Source: Benzoatithermus sp963720725 (GTDB lineage Bacteria; Pseudomonadota; Alphaproteobacteria; Geminicoccales; Geminicoccaceae). From it: a stretch of 64,000 nt of DNA. The translations under genes were made by a program, and so were the position numbers. A model generated the notes under the pieces. That model saw only the letters and a list, made by a program, of their open reading frames with translations. It made no database searches and was not told the DNA's origin. The DNA is taken from positions 682,001 to 746,000 of the forward strand of contig CAVRGN010000003.1 of NCBI GenBank assembly GCA_963720725.1, read 5' to 3'. Positions within the stretch are counted from its first letter, which is position 1. Every line of letters begins with the position of its first letter. Below are positions 41,378 through 52,946 of the stretch, piece by piece.

Positions 41378-42552
41378 GCCGCCTTGGGCAGCAGGCGCTC
41401 GACCAGGCGCGCCCAGTAGCTGACGCCGAGGGGCATGGCCTCGTCGTTGAAGTCGTAATGCGGGCTGTGCAGCTGCGCGTTGGGGCCGTCGGCCCTGCCC
41501 GTACCCATCCAGATGTAGCTGCCGGGCCGATGGTGCAGCATGAACGAGAAGTCCTCCGAGCCCATGCAGGGTTCGGGTGCGCGGTCGACCTTCGCCTCGC
41601 CCACGATCTCGGCCGCGGTGTCGGCGCCGAGCTTGGCCTCGCGGGCGGCGTTGATCGTCGCGGGGTAGCCCGCCGCGATCCTGACCGTCCCGGTCACGCC
41701 CAGGGCCAGGCCGACGCCCCGGACGATGTCCTCGACGCGCGCGATCAGCCGGGTACGGGTCGCCTCGCGGAAGGTGCGGATGGTGCCCCAGAGGTCGATC
41801 CGCTCGGGCACGACGTTGTAGGCGTCGCCGCCCTGCAGGCGCGTGATGGAGATCACCGCATTGTCCAGAGGATCGACCTCGCGCGCGACCAGCGACTGGA
41901 TCGCCTGGATCACGAGCGTGGCCGCGACGATCGGGTCGCGGCCCTGGTGCGGCCAGGCGGCGTGGCAGCCCTTGCCCAGGATCTCGATGGTCAGCTCGTC
42001 CGAGGCGGCCATGGCCGGGCCCTCGCACATGGCGAAGGTGCCGAGGGGCGCGTTGGGCCAGTTGTGCAGCCCGAACACCTGGTCGACCGGGAACCGCCCG
42101 AACAGGTCGTCCTCGACCATCGTCCGGCCGCCGCCACCGCCTTCCTCGGCGGGCTGGAAGATCAGGTAGGCGGTGCCGGCGAAGTTGCGGGTCTCGGCAA
42201 GGTAGCGCGCGGCGCCGAGCAGCATGGTGGTATGGCCGTCATGGCCGCAGGCATGCATGCGGCCGGGCCGCTGCGACGACCAGGTGGCGCCGCTGTCCTC
42301 GTCGATGGGCAGGGCATCCATGTCGGCGCGCAGGCCGATGGCTCCGCCGCCGCCACCGCCGCGGATCACCGCCACCACCCCGGTGCGGGCGATGCCGGTA
42401 TGGACCTCGTCGCAGCCGAACGCCCTGAGCTTCTCGGCCACGAACGCGGAGGTCTCGTGCTCCTCGAATCCGAGTTCGGGGCGCTCGTGCAGATGGCGCC
42501 GCCAGGCGGTCAGCTCGTCCTGGTACTCGGCGATGCGGTTGACGATCGGCAA
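41374..42552 (-). CDS. M20 family metallo-amidohydrolase
   Basis: 392 residues from TTG 42552, which gives MPIVNRIAEYQDELTAWRRH, the usual start of amidohydrolases related to hippurate hydrolase / IAA-amino acid hydrolase; GGGAGTG precedes it. 'LRADMDALPI', 'MHACGHDGHTTMLLG' (metal His/Asp), 'FQPAEEGGGGG' (Glu pair) and 'GSEDFSFM' are visible. It cleaves N-acyl amino acids or amide bonds in the cytoplasm. A GTG at 42561 is an alternative start. It is the first gene of a two-gene operon with the methyltransferase. Confidence 0.86.
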   Translation of the reverse strand: MPIVNRIAEYQDELTAWRRHLHERPELGFEEHETSAFVAEKLRAFGCDEVHTGIARTGVVAVIRGGGGGGAIGLRADMDALPIDEDSGATWSSQRPGRMHACGHDGHTTMLLGAARYLAETRNFAGTAYLIFQPAEEGGGGGRTMVEDDLFGRFPVDQVFGLHNWPNAPLGTFAMCEGPAMAASDELTIEILGKGCHAAWPHQGRDPIVAATLVIQAIQSLVAREVDPLDNAVISITRLQGGDAYNVVPERIDLWGTIRTFREATRTRLIARVEDIVRGVGLALGVTGTVRIAAGYPATINAAREAKLGADTAAEIVGEAKVDRAPEPCMGSEDFSFMLHHRPGSYIWMGTGRADGPNAQLHSPHYDFNDEAMPLGVSYWARLVERLLPKAA

Positions 42553-42894
42553 GGGCGTCACTCCCGGCCGCCGTGAGGACGGCCACACCCCGGATATGGC
42601 GGAACGCGGTGTCTTTGGCCAGGGCCCGAGGCCGGGTGGCGGCGGTCGCAGTCTGGGCGGAGGTCAGCGATACGCCATAGACAAAGCGACGCCGCCAAGG
42701 CCAGAAAATGACCAAGAATCAACCTCTTGGCCACTTTTGAGGAGAAAATCGGAATAACACTCCAGTCATTCCGTTTACGTTGGTAGGGCTGAACTAAGCC
42801 CGATGGGCGATCAGCTCCAAGCGCGTTCGGCACAAGACCAACGCTTGCTGGTTTGCGCCTGCTCTACTCACCACAATCTTAACGGGAACCTTCA
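42553..42894. other. Intergenic region upstream of secreted protein gene
   Basis: 342 bases with no credible gene, distinctly AT-richer than the flanks from about 42700 on. It holds a 6-bp inverted repeat CCAAGA / TCTTGG (42712-42730) and a short GGGCT...AGCCC pair near 42786-42801. It serves as the divergent promoter region for the amidohydrolase and the secreted protein gene. No clear -35/-10 pair was found. Confidence 0.5.
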
Positions 42895-43974
42895 ATGGCA
42901 TCCAGCTACCCTGCGCGCTCTGCGCTCGCGGCTGCTCTTGTCTTTGCAGTGTCGGCAACCCCGCTCGCTCCGGCAGCCGCTCAGGCTGCCTGCTCCTCGC
43001 CCAAGAACGATCTGTTCAAGAATCCGTTCAACAAACGCAGCGCGCACCATCGGCCCATCGGCAGCGGCGCCGTCTATGCGTCCGACAGCCATCCTGCGAC
43101 CCGGGCGTGGCTGAAGGGAACCCACCTCAACGTCAACATCGGAACACCCAACGGCACCGGCGTCGTCGAGGTGGACAAGAAGGACCCTCTGCGCGCGGTC
43201 GCGGGTTACGCCCATTGCGACAAGGTCAGAGGCATGCCGGTCACGCTGCGCCTGCCGCGCAACGGCTTCGTCACCAACACCCAGCGCAAGTCGGGCGGCT
43301 GTGCCGACAATGTGATCGTCGTCTACGACCGCTCCATCAACAAGGTGCACCAGCTGCGGCAGTACAACTGGCGCAACGGCAAGCCCACGGCGCAGAAGCA
43401 CGTGACCTGGGACATCCGCGGCCTCGGTCACGGGACCCGGCGCGGGCAGAATGTGGGTACCGCGGCATCGGGCGTGGCCGCCCTGTTCGGGGTGCTGCGC
43501 GGCCACGAGATCAACACCAAGGGCTACCGGATCGAGCACGCGCTCCATATCGGGCTGCCACGCAAGCAGGGGAAGGGTTGCAAGGTCATGCTGTCGGGCG
43601 AAGTCGTCCTGCCGGCGACCAACCGCGACCGCTCCGCCAGCAACCGCACCCACAACAATGGCAGCATTCCCTATGGCGGCCTGCTGGCCCTGAAGTCGAA
43701 CGTCAACATCGCCAGCCTCAAATTGAGCGAGCCGGGCCGCCGGCTGGCGGCCGCGATCCAGGACTATGGCATGTACGTCATCAATGGCGGCGGCTGCAAC
43801 GCAGGGGCGATCGACGCCGATCAGCAGGTGAGCGCAGCGGTCAAGAACCAGCTCCGCGCCGACATCCGCAAGATCTACCCGCATGTCCGCATGGTGATGA
43901 ACAACAATGTGCTGGGCAGTCCGGTCGCCGGCGGCGGCAGGCCGCGCGCGCCGAACTGCGCCTTCGACAGCTGA
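42895..43974 (+). CDS. Secreted protein of an uncharacterised family
   Basis: 359 residues. A signal peptide ends near residue 30 ('SATPLAPAAAQA'). The mature protein has paired Cys and blocks such as 'CADNVIVVYDRSINKVHQL', 'GVLRGHEINTKGYRIEHALHIGL', 'IPYGGLLALKSNVNI' and 'AAIQDYGMYVINGGG'. In order and spacing these recall an unnamed family of extracellular proteins in soil bacteria with patterns like 'D-NW-LYEL', 'RYEE---I-HALR', 'MG-RLRLK--FDIS' and 'LK-YGM--ADNG'. That recall is from memory and unverified. Function unknown. A GGGAAC ribosome-binding site precedes the ATG. Confidence 0.75.
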   Translation: MASSYPARSALAAALVFAVSATPLAPAAAQAACSSPKNDLFKNPFNKRSAHHRPIGSGAVYASDSHPATRAWLKGTHLNVNIGTPNGTGVVEVDKKDPLRAVAGYAHCDKVRGMPVTLRLPRNGFVTNTQRKSGGCADNVIVVYDRSINKVHQLRQYNWRNGKPTAQKHVTWDIRGLGHGTRRGQNVGTAASGVAALFGVLRGHEINTKGYRIEHALHIGLPRKQGKGCKVMLSGEVVLPATNRDRSASNRTHNNGSIPYGGLLALKSNVNIASLKLSEPGRRLAAAIQDYGMYVINGGGCNAGAIDADQQVSAAVKNQLRADIRKIYPHVRMVMNNNVLGSPVAGGGRPRAPNCAFDS

Positions 43975-44005
43975 GGAGCGCCGATCCGAAGCGCGCTGGA
44001 AACGA

Positions 44006-44035
44006 CGACGCCCGGGCGAAGCGGCCCGGGCGTCG
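44006..44035. terminator. Strong GC hairpin terminator between convergent genes
   Basis: A 12-bp perfect stem, GACGCCCGGGC (44007-44017) against GCCCGGGCGTC (44024-44034) plus one outer C-G pair, with loop GAAGCG. It lies between the secreted-protein gene and the convergent livK, a bidirectional terminator in position. No T-tract follows. Confidence 0.68.
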
Positions 44036-44057
44036 ATCCTCGCTGCGGCGATACGGC

Positions 44058-45158
44058 TCAGAGTTCGCCGTACTGACCGTCCTTCCAGATGTACATCACA
44101 TACTCCGGGTTCTTGACGTCGCCCTTGTCGTCGAAGGACAGCGTGCCGAGCACGGTCTCGTAGCTGCCGTCGCGCAGGGCCTTGGCGACCTCGGCGGGAT
44201 CGGTCGACCCCGCCTTGCCGGCGGCCTCGGCGAAGGCCTGGATGGCGGCGTAGGTGTAGAGGGTGTAGCCCTCGGGATCGTAGCCGGCGGACTTGAACTC
44301 CTCGACGACGCCCGCTGCCGTCTCCTTCTTGCGCGGATCCGGCGCGAAGGTCATCAAGGTGCCCTCGCCGGTGGGACCGGTGATCTCCCAGTACTGTTTG
44401 TCGACCAGCGCGTCGCCCGACATCATCTTGGCGTCGAAGCCCTGCTCACGCGACTGCCGCGTGATCAGTCCGGCCTCGGTGTGGTAGCCGCCGAGATAGA
44501 TCAGCTCGACACCGGCTTCCTTCATCTTGGTGATCAGCGCGGTGAAGTCCTTGTCGCCGGCGGTGATCGCCTCGTACATCACCTCCTCGACGCCGCGGGC
44601 GTTGAGCTGCTTCTTGAACTCGTCGGCCAGACCCTTGCCGTAGGCGGTCTTGTCGTGGAGGATCGCGACCTTGCTGCCGACATTGTTGTCGACGACATAG
44701 TTCGCAGCATACTGGCCCTGCACGTCGTCGCGACCGCAGGTGCGGAACACATTGTCGAAACCCTGCTCGGTCAGCTGCGGATTGGTCGAGGCGGGCGACA
44801 TCTGCAGGATGCCCTCCTCGTTGTAGACCGCCGAGGCCGGGATCGAGGAGCCGGAGCAGAAATGGCCGGCGACGAAGACCACGCCGTCATTGACGAACTG
44901 GTTGGCCACCGCCACGGCCTGCTTGGGATCGCAGGCGTCGTCGCCGATCTGCAGCACGAGCTGCTCGCCGTTCACGCCACCCTTGGCGTTGATGTCCTTC
45001 ACCGCCATCTCGGCGCCGCGCTTCATCTGCTCGCCGAACACCGCGTACTGGCCGGTCATCGGGCCAGCAGTGGCAATGGTCACGTCCGCCCACGCGGCGC
45101 CGCCGCCGAGCAGCACGAGCGCGGAGGCGCCCATCAGCAGGTTGGTCATTCGACGCAT
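44058..45158 (-). CDS. livK: Branched-chain amino acid ABC transporter substrate-binding protein
   Basis: 366 residues. The signal peptide is 'LLMGASALVLLGGGAAWA|DV'. The type I periplasmic fold has 'IATAGPMTGQYAVFGEQMKRGAEMAVKDINAKGG', given here in part, 'GHFCSGSSIPASAVYNEEG' and 'FRTCGRDDVQGQYAANYVV', the LivJ/K ligand pocket with a disulfide. It binds Leu/Ile/Val-type ligands in the periplasm. ATG 45158 has an AAGGAA site. It is the last gene of livHMGF-DUF6867, but a 144-base gap with its own putative promoter may allow higher expression. Confidence 0.9.
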   Translation of the reverse strand: MRRMTNLLMGASALVLLGGGAAWADVTIATAGPMTGQYAVFGEQMKRGAEMAVKDINAKGGVNGEQLVLQIGDDACDPKQAVAVANQFVNDGVVFVAGHFCSGSSIPASAVYNEEGILQMSPASTNPQLTEQGFDNVFRTCGRDDVQGQYAANYVVDNNVGSKVAILHDKTAYGKGLADEFKKQLNARGVEEVMYEAITAGDKDFTALITKMKEAGVELIYLGGYHTEAGLITRQSREQGFDAKMMSGDALVDKQYWEITGPTGEGTLMTFAPDPRKKETAAGVVEEFKSAGYDPEGYTLYTYAAIQAFAEAAGKAGSTDPAEVAKALRDGSYETVLGTLSFDDKGDVKNPEYVMYIWKDGQYGEL

Positions 45159-45234
45159 CTCAGTTCCTTTGCCTGACTCGAACATGTTGGCTCCGGCAGG
45201 CGCTGTCGCCTCCGGGCCACTTCGCTCGGCCGGG

Positions 45235-45264
45235 AGTATTCGTGGACTGGCGAACGCTTGACAA
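45235..45264 (-). promoter_or_regulatory. Putative promoter for livK
   Basis: On the minus strand, TTGTCA (45264-45259; one mismatch to TTGACA), 18 bases and AATACT (45240-45235). It would start transcription about 70 bases upstream of livK, within the gap after the DUF6867 gene. An internal promoter for an abundant binding protein is plausible but unproven. Confidence 0.45.
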
Positions 45265-45302
45265 GCGGCTTTCGCCCGGATCGCGTTGCTGGCGCAGCCG
45301 GC

Positions 45303-45659
45303 TTACGATTCGTTCAACTCCACATATCCGAACGGTGAGGTTCGCCGGTAGCGCCACGGATACTGGCCGACCAGCTTGCCGACCTTGGCGATCCGCCAGG
45401 ACGCCAGCCCCATCGCGGTCAGCACGAGGAAGTGGAGGAATATCCCCCACAGATTGACCAGCTCGCCCTCGAACAGGGCATAGGTCAGGAACCGATCGGC
45501 CAGCGCCAGGCCGAAGCACGCGGCGATCACATGCCAAGCGGGCTTCCAGTTGCTGGCCACCGCCCGCCCGGTGAGGATCGCGGCACCGCCGACCAGGACC
45601 AGGGTGAGACCGATGAAGATCGCGGGCGTGGTGCCGAGAAGGGCGGTCAAGGTGCTCAT
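45303..45659 (-). CDS. DUF6867 family membrane protein of the liv operon
   Basis: 118 residues, three membrane helices. 'FIGLTLVLVGGAAILTGRAVASNWKPAWHVI' and 'ALADRFLTYALFEGELVNLWG' match, from memory, the small protein often placed beside livF in alphaproteobacterial branched-chain amino acid operons (DUF6867). It ends 'QYPWRYRRTSPFGYVE'. Its role is unknown; the operon position suggests an accessory subunit. It starts 2 bases after livF ends. The Trp/Tyr-rich 'YPWRY' tail is conserved-looking. Confidence 0.72.
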   Translation of the reverse strand: MSTLTALLGTTPAIFIGLTLVLVGGAAILTGRAVASNWKPAWHVIAACFGLALADRFLTYALFEGELVNLWGIFLHFLVLTAMGLASWRIAKVGKLVGQYPWRYRRTSPFGYVELNES

Positions 45660-45661
45660 GC

Positions 45662-46371
<710 letters not shown>

Positions 46372-46372
<1 letters not shown>

Positions 46373-47216
46373 CAGTGGCTCCCCGAAACGGCAAGGTCGG
46401 TGGCCACCTCGGGCGGCAGTTCGTCCTCCTCGGGTTCGCCCAGATAGGCCTTGATCACGGCCGGGTCGTTGCGGACCGCCTCGGCGGTGCCATCCGCGAT
46501 CTTCCTGCCGTAGTCGAGCACCACGATGTGGTCCGAGATCGCCATGACCATGCCCATGTCATGCTCGATCAGCAGGATCGACACGTCCTGCTCCTCGCGG
46601 ATGCTCTTGAGCAGCTGGGACAGGTCGGCCGTCTCGCGCGGGTTCAGGCCAGCCGCGGGCTCGTCCAGACACAACAGGCGCGGCCTCGTGCACATCGCGC
46701 GCGCGATCTCCAGCTTGCGCTGGTCGCCGTAGGGCAGCGCCCCGGCGTTCCAGTCGGCCTTGTCGGTCAGGCCGGTACGGTTCAGCCAGAACTTGGCGAG
46801 CTCCACCGCCTCGCGTTCCGCCGCCCGGTAGGCGCCGACCCCGAGCAGGCCCAGGATGCTGAATCCCGAGGCGTGCATCAGCCGATTGTGCTGGGCGACG
46901 ATCAGGTTCTCCAGCGCACTCATCTGCGCGAACAGGCGGATGTTCTGAAACGTCCGCGCGAGGCCCTCGCGCGGGATCATGAAGCCGTCCTTCTGCTCGA
47001 GCAGCACCGGCCCGTTGATGCCGTGGAAGGTCAGCTCGCCCACGGTCGGCCGGTAGAAGCCGGTGAGGCAATTGAACACCGTGGTCTTGCCGGCGCCGTT
47101 CGGGCCGATGATGGCGGTGATGTCGCGCTCATGAGCGGTGAAGTTGAGGTCGTCGACGGCGACGAGGCCGCCGAAGCGCATGGTCAGATGCCTGACCTCG
47201 AGGGCGGGCGCCGCAC

Positions 47217-47220
<4 letters not shown>
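46372..47220 (-). CDS. livG: Branched-chain amino acid ABC transporter ATPase LivG
   Basis: 282 residues. 'LTMRFGGLVAVDDLNFTAHE' opens it, Walker A is GPNGAGKTT, 'ARTFQNIRLFAQMSALENL' is the LivG-specific insert, signature 'LPYGDQRKLEIARAM' and Walker B 'LLCLDEPAAGLNP'. 'LIEHDMGMVMAISDHIVVLD' ends the domain; a Glu-rich tail follows. It overlaps livM (4 bases) and livF, so all are translationally coupled. Confidence 0.94.
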
Positions 47221-48518
<1,298 letters not shown>

Positions 48519-48522
48519 CGTG

Positions 48523-49437
<915 letters not shown>

Positions 49438-49690
49438 CTGGGCTTGCTTCCGCAGTTGGTGGCGCGGGCTTGCCCGTAGCGCAGGCAAACGCAGGTCATT
49501 GTGCCACCGTTACTTGAGCTGCGGGCCATGACGCCAAGCTTCGCTCCCGTTCGCCTCCTCAAGCAACTGCGCCATGCTTCCCAGCTTGTCAATCCACCAG
49601 CCACCCCATGGTCCAGCCCTCCTCACGGCGTCGTGGGTTGGGCGGTGTGCGGTCATCTGCGAGGCTGCTGGCGGCGAGGGAGCTTGGAAC

Positions 49691-51010
49691 ATGCTGATGC
49701 GCGATCCGCGCGGTGTGGCGATGACCGTGGGCGACGGGGCCTCGGTCCAGCGCTACGAGGCGGCACTGCTCGATGTCCTGGGCTATGCCGGCGACCCGAT
49801 CGGCAAGATCGAGGCGGCCCTGGCCGACGACCCGCTGCTGGTCATGGGCCACCTGCTGCGGGCCCACACCTTCCTGTTCGCGCTGCAGCCGGGCTTCGGC
49901 GCCAAGGCCGCCGCCAGCATCGCCGCCGCCCGCGAGCTGACGGCGGCGGCGAGCCCGCGCGAGAGGCTGCATCTGGCCGCGGCGGAAGCCTGGGCGCGCG
50001 GCGATTATGCCGGGGCGATCGCCGCCTTCGACGGCGTGCTGGCCGAGCACCCCCGCGACCTGACCGCCCTCATGTTCGCGCACCAGGCCGACTTCTTCGG
50101 CGGCGAGGCCCCGATCGTGCGCCGGCCGGCCGCGGCCATCGAACACTGGGACGGCTCGCTCCCGGGTCACGGCTTCGTCCAGTCCATGCTCGCCTTCGGG
50201 CTCGAGGAGGCCGGCGACTACGCCGCCGCGGAGCCGCTGGGCCGGGCGGCGGTGGCGAGCAACCCCAAGGACGTGTGGGGCATCCACGCCGTCGGCCACG
50301 TCCTCGAGATGCAGGGCCGGGATGCGGAGGGCATCGACTGGTACCAGGCGCGCGAGGGCGACTGGGAGCCCGGCTGCTACTTCGCGGTCCACAATGCCTG
50401 GCATCTCTCGCTCTACCATGTCGACCGCGAGGACCACGCCGCGGCGCTGGCCGTCTACGACCGGCTGCTGCGTCCGGGCCGGCGCAGCATTCTCCTGAAC
50501 CTGTGCGACGCCACGGCCCTGCTGTGGCGTCTGCACCTGGCCGGCGTGGCGGTCGGCGGGCGCTGGGAGGAAGTGGCCGACCTCATGGTGCCGCACGCGC
50601 TCACCCGCGTGCACGTGTTCGACGACGTGCATCTGGCGATCGCCTTCGCCGCCGCCGGCCGCGACTTCGCGCTCAAGGAGCTGCTGCGCTCGCTGGCCGA
50701 GCAGGCCCGCGGCGAGGACGAGCCGGCGGCGCGGGCGCGCCAGGTGACGCTGCCGGCGGCCCAGGCCATGGCCGCGTTCGCGCACGGCGCCCATGCCGCC
50801 GCGGTCGAGCGCCTGCTCGCGCTGCGGCCGCAGGCGCGGCTGATGACCGGCAGTGCCGCACAACGCGACATCCTCGAGCTGACGTTGATCGAGGCGGCGC
50901 TGCGCGACGGCCAGCGCGGTCTCGCCCGCGAACTCCTGGCGCCGCGCCTGGAGCGCAAGCCCGCGAGCGCGCAGATCAAGCGCGATCTCGCCCGCTGCGG
51001 CGCAGGATAG
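49691..51010 (+). CDS. Tetratricopeptide repeat protein (TTC38-like)
   Basis: 439 residues, no signal peptide. Helix pairs recur: 'AHTFLFALQPGFGAKAAASIAAARELTAAA', 'AEAWARGDYAGAIAAFDGVLAEHPRDLTAL', 'AFGLEEAGDYAAAEPLGRAAVASNPKD' and 'HAVGHVLEMQGRDAEGIDWYQ' (given in part). The segment 'CYFAVHNAWHLSLYHVDREDH' is typical of the TTC38-like family, known in animals and alphaproteobacteria and without an assigned activity. It starts at ATG 49691 or 49697. It probably acts as a protein-interaction scaffold. Confidence 0.8.
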   Translation: MLMRDPRGVAMTVGDGASVQRYEAALLDVLGYAGDPIGKIEAALADDPLLVMGHLLRAHTFLFALQPGFGAKAAASIAAARELTAAASPRERLHLAAAEAWARGDYAGAIAAFDGVLAEHPRDLTALMFAHQADFFGGEAPIVRRPAAAIEHWDGSLPGHGFVQSMLAFGLEEAGDYAAAEPLGRAAVASNPKDVWGIHAVGHVLEMQGRDAEGIDWYQAREGDWEPGCYFAVHNAWHLSLYHVDREDHAAALAVYDRLLRPGRRSILLNLCDATALLWRLHLAGVAVGGRWEEVADLMVPHALTRVHVFDDVHLAIAFAAAGRDFALKELLRSLAEQARGEDEPAARARQVTLPAAQAMAAFAHGAHAAAVERLLALRPQARLMTGSAAQRDILELTLIEAALRDGQRGLARELLAPRLERKPASAQIKRDLARCGAG

Positions 51011-51044
51011 GCGGCCGCAGGGCCGGCGTTTTGGTCCCGACCCG

Positions 51045-51074
51045 TTGCGCTGAGTGCCAGACTCAAGCTATAAG
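51045..51074 (+). promoter_or_regulatory. Putative promoter for the ABC exporter gene
   Basis: TTGCGC (51045-51050), 18 bases, TATAAG (51069-51074). The -10 matches the consensus at five of six positions. It sits 90 bases before the exporter ATG, leaving a leader that contains a perfect hairpin (51113-51136). Confidence 0.5.
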
Positions 51075-51112
51075 CCTCGGCCGCCGCCCTCCTCGCGACC
51101 CAGCCTGAATCA

Positions 51113-51136
51113 AGCCCGACCGATGCCGGTCGGGCT
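51113..51136 (+). other. Leader hairpin before the ABC exporter
   Basis: AGCCCGACC and GGTCGGGCT form a perfect 9-bp stem around GATGCC, in the 5' leader and 28 bases before the ATG. It may be a terminator for the upstream TPR gene or a translation/attenuation element. No T-tract follows. Confidence 0.5.
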
Positions 51137-51163
51137 GCCCATCGCTGTTGCCCGAGACGACCA

Positions 51164-52939
51164 ATGGACGTCCGTTTCAACGACGTGCTCGCCTTTGCGG
51201 TGACGCAGTGGCGGCAGACCCCGCGGGCCGTGGCGCTGGCCGGCGGGCTGATGTTCGCCGCCACCATGGCCGAGATCTTCACACCCGTGGCGATCGGCCG
51301 GCTGGTCGACGCCCTGGCCGGCGAGAGTGCGCAGCCCGCGGCGGCGGTGTGGGCGCTGGGCCAGGTCGTAGGCCTGGGAATCCTGTTCCAGCTGCTGCAG
51401 AAGTCCGGCGACTATGTCTGGGCCGGCGTGGCCATGGGCGTCATGCGCCGGATCGGCGCCGAGGCCTTCGCCCGCGTCCAGCGCTTCTCCAGCGACTGGC
51501 ACGCCGACACCTTCGCCGGCTCCACGGTGCGCAACGTCACCCGTGGCGTGTGGGCGTTCGACATGTTCGGCGACGCCGTCTACTTCCACCTGGGTCCCGC
51601 CGCCGCCGTCACCATGGGTGCCGTCGCCCTGATGCTGTGGCACTGGCCGCTGATGGGGCTCGTCTTCCTGGCCGGAGCGGTGCTCTACACCGCGCTTTCG
51701 ATTCGCCTGTCCCTGGGCTACGTCGCCCCGATCCGCCGCGTCGCCGCCGAGTGCGACAGCCGGCTCGGCGGTGCGCTGGCCGATGCGCTGACCTGCAACG
51801 CCGTGGTCAAGAGCACGGCCGCGGAAGCGCGCGAGGACGCGCGGCTGGGCGACGTGCTGGACACGTGGCAGGCCAACATGCTGCGCGCCTGGTACGCCTC
51901 GATCCACACCGGCGTCGCGCAGAACGCCATGCTGATCGCCCTGCAGGCAGCATTGGTCGGCGGCGCCTTGTGGCTGTGGTCGCGTGGCCAGGCCAGCGCC
52001 GGCGACGTCGCCTACGTGCTCACCAGCTTCCTCCTGGTCGGCCGCTGGCTGCGCGACGTCGGCATGCAGCTCCGCACAGCACAGCAGGCCGCCAACGACA
52101 TGGAGCGGCTGATCGAATATCACCGCACGCCGGCCACCGTGGTCGACCGGCCGGAGGCGGCGCCGCTTGCCGTGACCGGCGGCGAGGTCCGGTTCGAGCG
52201 CGTGCGCTTCCACTATGGCCGTCACGCCGAGCCGCTGTTCGACGGCCTCTCGGTCACCATCGCCGCCGGGGAGCGGGTGGCGCTGGTGGGCCATTCCGGC
52301 AGCGGCAAGACGACCTTCGTCAAGCTGCTGCAGCGGCTCCACGACGTGCAGGGCGGGCGCATCCTGATCGACGGCCAGGACATCGCCTGCGCCACGCTCG
52401 CGAGCCTGCGCGCGGCGGTGGCGCTGGTGCCGCAGGAGCCGGTGCTGTTCCACCGCTCCCTCGCCGAGAACATCGCCTATGCGCGGCCGGAGGCCCCGCC
52501 CGAGGAGGTCGTGCACGCCGCCCGCCTGGCGCACGCCCACGGCTTCATCGCGCGCCTGCCGGACGGCTATCGGACGCTGGTCGGCGAACGCGGGGTCAAG
52601 CTTTCGGGCGGCGAGCGGCAGCGGGTGGCGATCGCACGGGCGATCCTGGCCGACCGGCCGATCCTGGTCCTGGACGAGGCGACCTCCTCGCTGGACAGCG
52701 AGGCCGAGCAGCTGATCCAGGACGCGCTCGAGCACCTGATGGCCGGCCGGACCACGCTGGTGATCGCGCACCGGCTGTCGACCGTGCGCAAGGTCGACCG
52801 GATCCTGGTGTTCGAGCGCGGGCGGATCGTCGAGCAGGGGTCGCACCGCGCGCTGCTGGCGCGGGGCGACGGCCGCTACCGAAGCCTCTACCTGATGCAG
52901 GCCGCGGGCATGGAGGCGCTGCCGCAGGACGCGGCCTGA
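51164..52939 (+). CDS. ABC transporter, fused permease and ATPase (exporter type)
   Basis: 591 residues. The N-terminal half (1-320) has six membrane helices with 'RRIGAEAFARVQRFSSDWHADTFAGSTVRNVTRG', given in part, an ATM1/MsbA-like intracellular loop. The C-terminal ATPase has Walker A GHSGSGKTT, 'VALVPQEPVLFHRSLAENIAYARP', signature 'KLSGGERQRVAIARAI' and Walker B 'ILVLDEATSSLDSEAEQ'. As a homodimer it would export a lipid, peptide, drug or thiol compound. No neighbour identifies the cargo. The leader carries a promoter and a hairpin. Confidence 0.88.
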   Translation: MDVRFNDVLAFAVTQWRQTPRAVALAGGLMFAATMAEIFTPVAIGRLVDALAGESAQPAAAVWALGQVVGLGILFQLLQKSGDYVWAGVAMGVMRRIGAEAFARVQRFSSDWHADTFAGSTVRNVTRGVWAFDMFGDAVYFHLGPAAAVTMGAVALMLWHWPLMGLVFLAGAVLYTALSIRLSLGYVAPIRRVAAECDSRLGGALADALTCNAVVKSTAAEAREDARLGDVLDTWQANMLRAWYASIHTGVAQNAMLIALQAALVGGALWLWSRGQASAGDVAYVLTSFLLVGRWLRDVGMQLRTAQQAANDMERLIEYHRTPATVVDRPEAAPLAVTGGEVRFERVRFHYGRHAEPLFDGLSVTIAAGERVALVGHSGSGKTTFVKLLQRLHDVQGGRILIDGQDIACATLASLRAAVALVPQEPVLFHRSLAENIAYARPEAPPEEVVHAARLAHAHGFIARLPDGYRTLVGERGVKLSGGERQRVAIARAILADRPILVLDEATSSLDSEAEQLIQDALEHLMAGRTTLVIAHRLSTVRKVDRILVFERGRIVEQGSHRALLARGDGRYRSLYLMQAAGMEALPQDAA

Positions 52940-52946
52940 GCGGCGC

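Noticed and set aside
49438..49510. TGGCAC...TGC segment upstream of livH as a sigma-54 promoter
   Set aside because: The GG and GC elements are not ten bases apart in either reading (off by one), which sigma-54 does not tolerate well.
51110..52846. 578-codon minus-strand frame across the ABC exporter
   Set aside because: Shadow of the exporter on the other strand; no motifs, and a composition bias rich in Gln, His, Asp and Arg.
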